A stretch of 64,000 nt of DNA. It comes from Flavobacterium antarcticum DSM 19726 (GTDB taxonomy: Bacteria; Bacteroidota; Bacteroidia; Flavobacteriales; Flavobacteriaceae). The DNA lies in contig NZ_ATTM01000003.1 of the NCBI RefSeq assembly GCF_000419685.1, forward strand, positions 846 to 64,845, written 5' to 3'. The translations under genes and the position numbers were made by a program. The notes beneath the pieces were generated by a model, which saw only the letters and a list, made by a program, of their open reading frames with translations, was not told the origin of the DNA and did no database searches. Positions 23,897-31,800 of the stretch are shown here, one piece after another; position 1 is the first letter of the stretch, and each line of letters opens with the position of its first letter.

Positions 23897-25009
23897 ATGA
23901 TTTACAGTATTGTTTTATTTTTCATCATGACTGTCTATGCTTTTTTTATTTTGCTTCTGGCAAAAGGAATTAAGAAAGTTCCTTATTTCACAACTGAATA
24001 TCAAAGTCCACAAACAAAATTTACGGTAATTGTTCCTTTTAGAAATGAGGCTAAATTTTTGCCTGAATTACTGAATTCCATTTCTGAATTGAATTATCCA
24101 ACTGATTTATTTGAAGTTATTTTAGTAGATGATGCTTCTAATGATGGATTTCAAATTGCCAATTATAATTTTGATTATACCGTTTTACAAAATATTCGTA
24201 AGTCGAATTCACCAAAGAAAGACGCAATTGAAACAGCAATTCATGAAGCAAAATACTCTTGGATTATTACAACAGACGCCGATTGTTTGGTTCCTGAAAA
24301 TTGGCTCAAAACATTAGATTCTTTTATAAGAGAAAATGAAGTTGAAATGGTTGTTGGAGTCGTAAGTTATCAAACGAACGAAGATTTTCTGCACCATTTT
24401 CAGTTATTAGAAATGGTAAGTCTTCAAGGTGCAACTATTGGAAGTTTTGGAATTGCTCAACCTTTTATGTGTAATGGTGCTAATTTCGCTTACAGCAAAA
24501 ACTTATTTCAAACGTTGAATGGCTTTGAAGATTCGAATCACATTGCAAGTGGTGACGATGTTTTTCTGTTGCAAAAAGCGTTGTATTCGAAGGATTTTGG
24601 AATTTCAAAAATAGGATATTTAAAAAGTCATGATTATTTAGTTTTGACGGATCCGTGTTTTACTTTGAAATCATTAATGCATCAACGGATTCGTTGGGCT
24701 TCAAAAGCGACTGCTTACAAAACTGTGTTCGCGAAAATTTTAGCGTTATCGGTTTTCTTGGGAAATCTATCCATTGTCTTTGGATTCATCTTCTGTCTCT
24801 TCGGAATAATTCCTTTTTGGGATTGGTATTTATTATTTGGCATAAAAATCAGTGTCGATTTTGTTTTGCAATACCAAACAGGAAAATTCATTCAACCACG
24901 ACAGATTCGGTATTACTTATTGAGTACCTTACTTTATCCTTTTTTTAGTGTGGGAGTTGCTTTGCTTTCGTTTTGGGGAAAATATGAGTGGAAAGGGAGA
25001 ATGAATTAA
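23897..25009 (+). CDS. Family 2 glycosyltransferase, membrane-anchored
   Basis: 370-residue processive-type GT2 enzyme. An N-terminal membrane helix (about residues 4-22) precedes the GT-A catalytic domain with FTVIVPFRNEAKFLPELL, the DDAS nucleotide-binding acids (VILVDDASNDG), the DxD-type TTDADCLVP, and QRIRW, the Q/RxxRW motif of processive synthases, near residue 265. Two or three C-terminal helices (about 285-365) follow. It overlaps no gene but follows the flippase-like gene by 10 bases, so they are probably co-transcribed. The product is unknown. Confidence 0.92.
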   Translation: MIYSIVLFFIMTVYAFFILLLAKGIKKVPYFTTEYQSPQTKFTVIVPFRNEAKFLPELLNSISELNYPTDLFEVILVDDASNDGFQIANYNFDYTVLQNIRKSNSPKKDAIETAIHEAKYSWIITTDADCLVPENWLKTLDSFIRENEVEMVVGVVSYQTNEDFLHHFQLLEMVSLQGATIGSFGIAQPFMCNGANFAYSKNLFQTLNGFEDSNHIASGDDVFLLQKALYSKDFGISKIGYLKSHDYLVLTDPCFTLKSLMHQRIRWASKATAYKTVFAKILALSVFLGNLSIVFGFIFCLFGIIPFWDWYLLFGIKISVDFVLQYQTGKFIQPRQIRYYLLSTLLYPFFSVGVALLSFWGKYEWKGRMN

Positions 25010-25010
25010 A

Positions 25011-25496
25011 TTATTCTTGTTTCAAAATCACCGGAAGGATAAACTGCGTTTTCACCGGAATTCCGCGTTTCAAAGCGGGATTAATTCTAGGAAAATCTTT
25101 CAACTTTTCAGTAAGTAAGCTGTCGATTTTAATCTTGTCGTAAACCACCGAATCTTTCGGAAATTGCGGTTCGAAATCAATTGTCGCATCGGGAAAAACA
25201 GTCACTTTTACGGTAATCGTATCGATGTCAATTCCCGGAAACGGCAAAGTGTCTTGACTTAATTTTTGTTGGATTAGCGAAGTTAAATATTCAAAGAAGC
25301 ATTGTTGGCGCTGCGTTTTATCTTCGATGTTTTCACACTCCACAATAGACGGATATTGGTCGACTTGATTCCAATCAATGGATTTTAATTCTTCTTGCAG
25401 CAAAATCTCTTTTGACGGAACAGGCTTGCGAAAATAATCGCAGGAAGTTCCGCAAATCAGTATGAGAATAAAAGCGATTATTTGTTTAAATTGCAT
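25011..25496 (-). CDS. Lipoprotein with TonB C-terminal-like end
   Basis: 161-residue predicted lipoprotein: signal peptide with lipobox ICGTSC. The C-terminal half (VKVTVFPDATIDFEPQF and ALKRGIPVKTQFILPVIL) has the strand pattern and the G-x-PVxxxFxLP ending seen in TonB C-terminal domains of Bacteroidota. It lacks the N-terminal transmembrane anchor of TonB. I use the ATG at 25496; the longer frame would need a TTG start. Convergent with the glycosyltransferase gene by a single-base gap. Role unknown. Confidence 0.75.
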   Translation of the reverse strand: MQFKQIIAFILILICGTSCDYFRKPVPSKEILLQEELKSIDWNQVDQYPSIVECENIEDKTQRQQCFFEYLTSLIQQKLSQDTLPFPGIDIDTITVKVTVFPDATIDFEPQFPKDSVVYDKIKIDSLLTEKLKDFPRINPALKRGIPVKTQFILPVILKQE

Positions 25497-25544
25497 GTGT
25501 GCCAAAGCCGTTTATAATTCCCAAATGTACTAAAATTAATTTTT

Positions 25545-26042
25545 ATGGATTACGTCTTATTATCGATTGGTTTGATTTGTATAATTGTCGGAATTATCGG
25601 CAGTTTTCTTCCTGTTTTACCGGGAACTCCGTTGAGTTGGGTTGGCTTACTTTTAATAAGTTTGACTTCCGCCGTTTCGCTAAATTATTGGCTTCTATCA
25701 GTTACCGGACTAATCGTAATTGTCGTAACTTTTCTAGAATATTACATTCCGGCGAAAGGGACAAAGCATTTTGGCGGAAGCAAATATGGCATTTGGGGAA
25801 CCAATATTGGAATCGTTGTTGGTTTACTAATTCCAATTCCTTTTGGCGTTATTTTCGGTCCTTTCATTGGCGCTTTTGTTGGTGAACTGATCAACAACTA
25901 CAACAATCCAAAAGGCGCATTAAAAGCCGCTTTCGGTGCGTTTTTAGGTTTTCTCGCATCGACATTTATTAGCGTAATGATTAGCCTTATTTATTTGGGA
26001 ATTTTTATCTATCTCTTTTGGAAAAATTACCAAAATTACTAA
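25545..26042 (+). CDS. DUF456 domain-containing membrane protein
   Basis: 165-residue membrane protein with about four hydrophobic stretches. The family motif regions are GIIGSFLPVLPGTPLSWVGL near the N-terminus, and KYGIWGTNIGIVVG and FGPFIGAFVGEL in the middle. The glycine-rich GxxxG helices are typical. No function is known. Divergent from the lipoprotein gene at 25011-25496 and closed by a terminator-like hairpin. Confidence 0.92.
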   Translation: MDYVLLSIGLICIIVGIIGSFLPVLPGTPLSWVGLLLISLTSAVSLNYWLLSVTGLIVIVVTFLEYYIPAKGTKHFGGSKYGIWGTNIGIVVGLLIPIPFGVIFGPFIGAFVGELINNYNNPKGALKAAFGAFLGFLASTFISVMISLIYLGIFIYLFWKNYQNY

Positions 26043-26049
26043 TTAAAAA

Positions 26050-26098
26050 TCCCGCTAAATTACCTTATTGAAAAAGTAGTTTAGCGGTATTATTATAT
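26050..26098. terminator. Terminator-like hairpin between DUF456 and DUF4494 genes
   Basis: CCGCTAAA / TTTAGCGG inverted repeat with a 20-base loop, followed by AT-rich sequence. The T run is broken, so strength is uncertain. Confidence 0.6.
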
Positions 26099-26116
26099 TT
26101 TACAAAATTCAATATC

Positions 26117-26680
26117 TTAAATGGTGTCAGCCAATTCTTGTTCTTCAACTTCAATTAAATCTTCATCGCTTTCGCCTGCAGCAACTACTGAAGGTTTCGA
26201 AGCTTTCGTTGCGTTGAAACGTTCTACTTGTTCTAAATCGCCTTCTTCACCACTGAAATAAGGAAAAACATCCATAATAGGCGATTCCATAATCATCGGA
26301 ATTGTATAATCTCCCATTGTGTTTTTCATCACTTCAACGGTATTGTCGAATGCTTCCTTAATATCATTCGCTTGAAGCAAAATGTGAATATTTGTTTTGC
26401 GTTCCTTCCCACTTTCTTCATCATACGCTACTAAAGCGATTTTGGATTTAAACCAACGGTCCGAATTTTCAAAAGGATGAATTTCAGCAAAACTCGCTAC
26501 TTTAATAGTCGTGATTTTAAACTCTTCACTAATGTACGCCGACATTTCTTCGTTGATTCTACTTTCTGCTTCTGTATACGAAACAGCATCAACAAGATAC
26601 GCTTCCGTTACAACTTTTTGGATTCCCGTTTCGTCTGTTTTTCTATATTTTACTTTGCATTCGTACCAAATTGCACTCAT
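26117..26680 (-). CDS. DUF4494 domain-containing protein
   Basis: 188-residue soluble protein. The DUF4494 hallmark MSAIWYECKVKYRK at the start is followed by VTEAYLVDAVSYTEAESRI and the core FAEIHPF ... RWFKSKIALVAYDEE. The C-terminal ~40 residues are acidic and of low complexity. Function unknown; the family is restricted to Bacteroidota. An in-frame ATG lies two codons upstream at 26686. Monocistronic. Confidence 0.92.
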   Translation of the reverse strand: MSAIWYECKVKYRKTDETGIQKVVTEAYLVDAVSYTEAESRINEEMSAYISEEFKITTIKVASFAEIHPFENSDRWFKSKIALVAYDEESGKERKTNIHILLQANDIKEAFDNTVEVMKNTMGDYTIPMIMESPIMDVFPYFSGEEGDLEQVERFNATKASKPSVVAAGESDEDLIEVEEQELADTI

Positions 26681-26920
26681 AATCATTTATTTTTTAGGAA
26701 GTCAAAGATAGATTTTAAAGAAAGTAAAAAGTGAGGTTTGTAGAAATAGATATCCACAATTTGGAATTATTTGTAAATTAGAAATAGAACTATTTTCCCA
26801 AAACATTGATTGTGTTGCCTCTGTAGGAGATCAACTTTTAATTATTATAATTTGAAAGGAAATTATAAGTGAGAAGCAAGTCTTTTTTAAAGTAAAAACT
26901 GCCCTAAAAACAAAAAAGCC

Positions 26921-26950
26921 ATCCACAAAGTGGAAAGCTTTTCATCGGTC
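26921..26950 (-). terminator. Second terminator-like hairpin downstream of tRNA-Asp
   Basis: On the minus strand, AAAAGC and TCCAC pair with GTGGA and GCTTTT around a small loop, with a two-base bulge on each side, followed by T residues. Together with a small CCCGAAAGGG-type hairpin near 26966 it could end a short RNA transcribed past or beside tRNA-Asp. Nothing else was recognised in 26687-27010. Confidence 0.45.
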
Positions 26951-27011
26951 TAACTACTAAACCTACCCTTTCGGGTAAAACAACACAACTATTTTCGATG
27001 CTTTTATTGGG

Positions 27012-27045
27012 CAAAAAAGCACCTCATCTCTGAAGTGCTTTTCCC
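27012..27045 (-). terminator. Terminator of tRNA-Asp
   Basis: AAAAGCACTTCA / TGAGGTGCTTTT stem (one G-T pair) with a 4-base loop and a six-T tail, on the minus strand directly after the tRNA. Confidence 0.85.
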
Positions 27046-27052
27046 AATCTAG

Positions 27053-27126
27053 CGGTCTGGACGGGACTCGAACCCGCGACCCCATGCGTGACAGGCATGT
27101 ATTCTAACCAACTGAACTACCAAACC
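27053..27126 (-). tRNA. tRNA-Asp (anticodon GUC)
   Basis: 74-base tRNA with acceptor GGTTTGG/CCAGACC (one T-G pair), D-loop AGTTGGTT, and anticodon stem CATGC/GCATG around the loop CTGTCAC (anticodon GTC). The T-arm GCGGGTTCGAGTCCCGT is canonical and the discriminator is G. CCA is not encoded. Confidence 0.96.
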
Positions 27127-27212
27127 TCTGCTCTATTGCGGTTGCAAATATACAACACATTTTGAGTTCTGCAAGCCTTTTTGAAAAATAATTTCAACTT
27201 TCTTCAATGAAA

Positions 27213-28139
27213 TCAAGCAAAAGATTGTTTCTCAATTAAATAGGTGGTTAAAATTTTTTCGAAATTATCGCCAACATTCACCGGAACGTATCTGATCCGG
27301 TTCTGCATGCAAATCATTTCTATCTTCTTGAAGTACGCTTGCACCTCTTTCTCGTATAATTCCTTAATATTATCCGCAAAAATGTTGACTTCCTCATTTG
27401 TTTCTACGTCAATGAACTTCCTTGGACCGTTATCAAAATCGAAGTTGACCTCAGTTTGCTCGTCGATTACGTGAAACAAAACCACTTTGTGCTTGTTGTG
27501 TTTTAAATGCTGTAAAGCGTTAAAAAGCGCTTCTTCGTTGCCGTTTTGAAACATATCCGTAAAAAGTACAATCATCGAGCGACGGTGTATCTTTTCGGCA
27601 ATTTGATGCAGGAAAGTTACAGTGTCGGTATGTTTGGTTTCTTTTTTATTTTCAATTAAGTTTTCTAGTTGGTTCAGCAACATTCGGTGGTGGCGGTCGC
27701 TTCCTTTTTCTGGTGCATAATATTCGTAGGTGTCGGAATAAATACTCAAACCAACGGCGTCGCGTTGTTTTTTAAGCAAATTCATTAATACGGCTGATGC
27801 CAAAACTGAAAAGCCAATTTTACTTTTATAAAAAGGTTCGTCAGATTTCAAAACGGGATATTGCATCGACGAAGAATTGTCTATAATAAGATGACAACGT
27901 AAATTGGTTTCTTCCTCGTAACGCTTTGTGTACAAACGGTCGGTTTTTGCGAATAATTTCCAATCAATGTGTTTGGTGCTTTCGCCGGCATTGTAGGTTT
28001 TATGTTCGGCAAATTCTGCTGAAAAACCATGAAACGGGCTTTTGTGCATTCCAGAAATGAAACCTTCTACAACTTGATTTGCCAAAAGTTCAAGGTGTTG
28101 AAACCTTGCGATATTTTCGAATTGTGATTCAATGTTCAT
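27213..28139 (-). CDS. DUF58 domain-containing protein (BatA-system/vWA-like)
   Basis: 308-residue soluble protein of the DUF58 family, usually encoded beside MoxR ATPases. The core signature is FAEHKTYNAGESTKHIDWKL (about residues 44-63), then RLYTKRYEEETNL and a vWA-like strand with a MIDAS-type DNSSSM (about 87-92). A later IVLFTDMFQNG gives the second vWA motif. No MoxR gene is adjacent here; the upstream neighbour on the same strand is trxA, 270 bases away with an intervening structured element. Confidence 0.92.
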   Translation of the reverse strand: MNIESQFENIARFQHLELLANQVVEGFISGMHKSPFHGFSAEFAEHKTYNAGESTKHIDWKLFAKTDRLYTKRYEEETNLRCHLIIDNSSSMQYPVLKSDEPFYKSKIGFSVLASAVLMNLLKKQRDAVGLSIYSDTYEYYAPEKGSDRHHRMLLNQLENLIENKKETKHTDTVTFLHQIAEKIHRRSMIVLFTDMFQNGNEEALFNALQHLKHNKHKVVLFHVIDEQTEVNFDFDNGPRKFIDVETNEEVNIFADNIKELYEKEVQAYFKKIEMICMQNRIRYVPVNVGDNFEKILTTYLIEKQSFA

Positions 28140-28230
28140 CTTTTCTTCGTGTGTTTGCCAGATTGGCTCGAATCAAAGATATTGAAAAGATTGTAGATTT
28201 TGAAGAAGATTCCAAAAGTGCTGTAAAAAC

Positions 28231-28356
28231 CTAACTAGCCGCGGCTGGAGCGAACATCCTTTTTTTATTAGTGGTGGCGATAGCCAGCGGTAATAAAAAA
28301 GATGTGGAAGGAAGACGGGAAAATGGAAACCTGAAAAAGCCCAAGCCATTCGCTCC
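28231..28356 (+). repeat. Structured intergenic element, copy 2
   Basis: Conserved AGCCG ... ACATCC, a perfect 10-bp apical stem TTTTTTATTA / TAATAAAAAA (28261-28300) and GATGTGGAAGGA. The covarying outer stem is CCG (28239-28241) / CGG (28316-28318). This copy also has a perfect 8-bp closing stem GGAGCGAA (28247-28254) / TTCGCTCC (28349-28356). It lies between trxA and the DUF58 gene, antisense to both. Confidence 0.75.
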
Positions 28357-28387
28357 AAAAAAAAAGGTTTGACTATTGCCAAACCTT
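28357..28387 (-). terminator. Terminator of trxA
   Basis: Minus-strand hairpin AAGGTTTGG / CAAACCTT followed by a long T run. It abuts structured element copy 2. Confidence 0.85.
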
Positions 28388-28409
28388 AATTTATATTGAA
28401 ATGCTCGAT

Positions 28410-28727
28410 TTACAAAAGTGCATCGATTGCATCCGTGTATGCTTTTTTAGGAGAAACGCCCACTTGACGACCTACTACTTCACCGTTATGGAATACCAAA
28501 ACAGTTGGAATATTTCTTACACCGTATTTTGCAGCAAACTCTTGGTTAGCGTCAACATCGATTTTTGCTACTACTGCTTTTCCTTCGTAATCAGTAGAAA
28601 CTTCGTCGATAACTGGTCCAAGCATTTTACATGGTCCGCACCAAGCTGCCCAAAAATCTACTACTACTGGTTTGTCTGATTTCAATACTACTTCTTCGAA
28701 GTTCGCATCTGTTATTGTTAAAGCCAT
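28410..28727 (-). CDS. trxA: Thioredoxin
   Basis: 105-residue cytoplasmic thioredoxin reducing protein disulfides. The active site WCGPC lies in VDFWAAWCGPCKMLGPVID (about residues 28-32). The cis-proline region RNIPTVLVF and the terminal GVSPKKAYTDAIDALL are standard. The length is typical. A minus-strand TAAATTTG (-7 match) at 28760-28753 fits its promoter. It sits between dnaE and the DUF58 gene. Confidence 0.97.
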   Translation of the reverse strand: MALTITDANFEEVVLKSDKPVVVDFWAAWCGPCKMLGPVIDEVSTDYEGKAVVAKIDVDANQEFAAKYGVRNIPTVLVFHNGEVVGRQVGVSPKKAYTDAIDALL

Positions 28728-28832
28728 AATTTTTTTTTAGTTTATTAATAGACAAATTTACATCATTTATTTGAGTATTAAAACCGTTTTAAATTAGTTT
28801 TGGCTATTTGCGAATTGTTAAAATTGATGCTG

Positions 28833-31800
28833 CTAATTGAGTCGGAACGATAAGTCGAACTTTTCAAGTTGTTCCAAAAGTTCGTGACAAATGTTGACTT
28901 TTAGTTTTCTACTATTCATTGAAAGCTTTGTGAGTACTCGAATTTCCTCAATTTCAGTCGAAATATCAATTGGAACTTCCGCTTCAGTTTCTTCGTCATT
29001 TTCTAATTCTAATACGTCTTCTACCTCATTTTCATCGTCAGAAACTGCAATTGGAGCTGTTGAAATATTCTTTTTAACTAATGCTGTTTCGGTTTCTAAA
29101 ATTTCGAAACTGACTTGATGGTCGCCTTGGTGCTCTTTAAAAACAGTAGTTAGATTTTCAATTAATTCAGGTTTCAATTTTTTAATATCTAAATCAATGA
29201 TGATTTTCTTGGAAAAATTCGTCAAGACATCTTGCAATTGTTTTGCTTCTGTGAATTGGATTCGCGGCTCGGACTTCTTGCCTGTTTCCTTATTAATCCA
29301 ACCTTCTTTTACCAGTACTTTTAGATAGGTAAAGTTGTTTTGAATTAAGAAATGTCGGAATTTCAAGTAATCTTCACCGAAGATTTTGAATTCAAAACTT
29401 TCATCGTAACCTTCTAAATTGAAGGACGCCCAACCTTTCCCGTTTTTTGCAACGCGGTGTTGCACGTTATTTATAATTCCCGCAAAAGTCAAACTCTTGC
29501 CTAAATGCTGGTCCAAATTTCGCAAAGCATCCAAATTTGAGTTACAGAAATATTTCATTTCAAATCTAAAATCATCTAATGGATGACCAGAAATATAAAT
29601 TCCAACAACCTCTTTTTCTTTGGCCAATTTCTCCATTGTACTCCAATCTTCACAAGGAGGAACGATTGGTTCGGCAATTTGAACATCGCTTGCTTCGCCA
29701 AATAAACTTACTTGAGACGAGTTTTCATTCTCTTGAAATTTAGCTCCGTAACGAATTGCTTTTTCGTAAAAAGTTACATTATCACCGTCATCGTGATGAA
29801 AATATTGAGCTCTCGTTGTTCCTTCGAAAGTGTCAAAACCGCCTGCTAATGCTAGGTTTTCAATTGCTTTTTTATTTGCAGCGCGAAGATCAATTCGTTT
29901 CGCTAAATCAAAAATCGATTTGTATTTTCCATCTTTCCTGGTGTCGATAATGGTTTGAACTGCACCAGAACCCACACCTTTAATCGCACCCATTCCGAAA
30001 CGAACTGCGTAATCATTATTTACAGTGAATTTATAATACGATTCGTTCACGCAAGGTCCGAGAACGTTCAATCCCATTCGCTTACATTCTTCCATAAAGA
30101 AGGAAACTTGCTTAATGTCGTTCATGTTATTTGACAAAACCGCAGCCATATATTCTGCCGGGAAATGTGCTTTTAAATACGCCGTTTGATACGCAATCCA
30201 AGCATAACAAGTCGAGTGTGACTTGTTAAACGCGTAACTTGCAAACGCTTCCCAGTCTTTCCAAATTTTCTCTAAAATTTTCGCATCGTGGCCTTTTGCT
30301 GAAGCTTGTTCGACGAATTTAGGCTTCATTTTATCCAAAACGTCTTTCTGCTTTTTACCCATTGCTTTACGCAAAACGTCGGCGTCACCTTTTGAGAATC
30401 CAGCTAACGATTGGGACAAAAGCATTACTTGCTCTTGATAAACCGTAATTCCGTAGGTTTCCCCAAGGTATTCTTCACAAGCATCTAAATCGTACTTAAT
30501 CTCTTCTTCGCCGTTTTTTCTCCGAACGAAAGACGGAATATATTCAATAGGACCCGGACGATACAACGCGTTCATGGCAATTAAATCGCCAAAAACGGTT
30601 GGTTTCAAATCCTTCATGTATTTCTGCATTCCGGGCGATTCATATTGAAAGATTCCTACTGTTTCTCCACGTTGAAAGAGTTCGTAGGTTTCTTTATCGT
30701 CAATTGGAAATTCATCCGGATTCAGGTCAATATTATTTCTATACTTGACTAATTTGACTGTGTCTTTAATTAAAGTAAGGGTTTTCAAACCCAAGAAGTC
30801 CATTTTTAATAACCCCGCACTTTCTGCAACGGAGTTGTCAAATTGAGTTACAAATAATTCAGAATCCTTTGCAAGTGTCACGGGAACGAAGTTTGTAATA
30901 TCCGAAGGAGTAATGATAACTCCACAGGCGTGAATTCCTGTATTTCGCATAGAACCTTCCAAAATTTTAGCTTGTTGAATGGTTTCTCCTGCTAAATCTC
31001 CCTCATTCGCAATCGCAATTAATTCTTTTATTCCTTCAAATTCATCCGAGCGTAAAGCTTTCTTGACGTCTTCTTCTTTCTCCGAAATAAAACGTGCAAG
31101 GTTCCATTTTGACGGCATCATTGCTGGAATTAACTTCGCAATTCTATCCGCTTCAAAAAGTGGTAAATCAAGCACTCGAGCCGTATCACGAATGGCTGAT
31201 TTTGTTGCCATCTTACCATAAGTAATAATTTGAGCAACTTGTTTCTGACCGTATTTATTAATTACATAATCCATTACGCGACCTCGACCTTCATCATCAA
31301 AATCGATATCAATATCGGGCATCGACACACGGTCGGGATTTAAGAAACGCTCAAAAAGCAAATCGTATTTAATCGGGTCAATATTTGTAATCCATAAGCA
31401 ATATGCCACCGCTGAACCTGCTGCAGAACCACGACCTGGGCCAACAGACACATCCATTCTTCTTGCTTCGGCAATGAAATCCTGAACAATCAAGAAATAC
31501 CCAGGATAACCAGAATTCGAAATGGTAAGCAATTCAAAATCTAATCGTTCTTGAATTTCTGGAGTAATTGTTCCGTATCTTTTTTGGGCGCCAACCATTG
31601 TCAGGTGACGCAAATATGCATTTTCTCCTCTAACGCCGCCGTCCGCTTCATCTTCTGCAACAACAAATTCTTGAGGAATATCATATTTTGGAAGTAAAAC
31701 ATCTCGGTAAAGTGAGTAAATTTCAACTTTATCTACAATTTCTTGGATGTTGATAATCGCTTCGGGCAAATCAGAAAACAACTTTTTCATCTCGTCTTCC

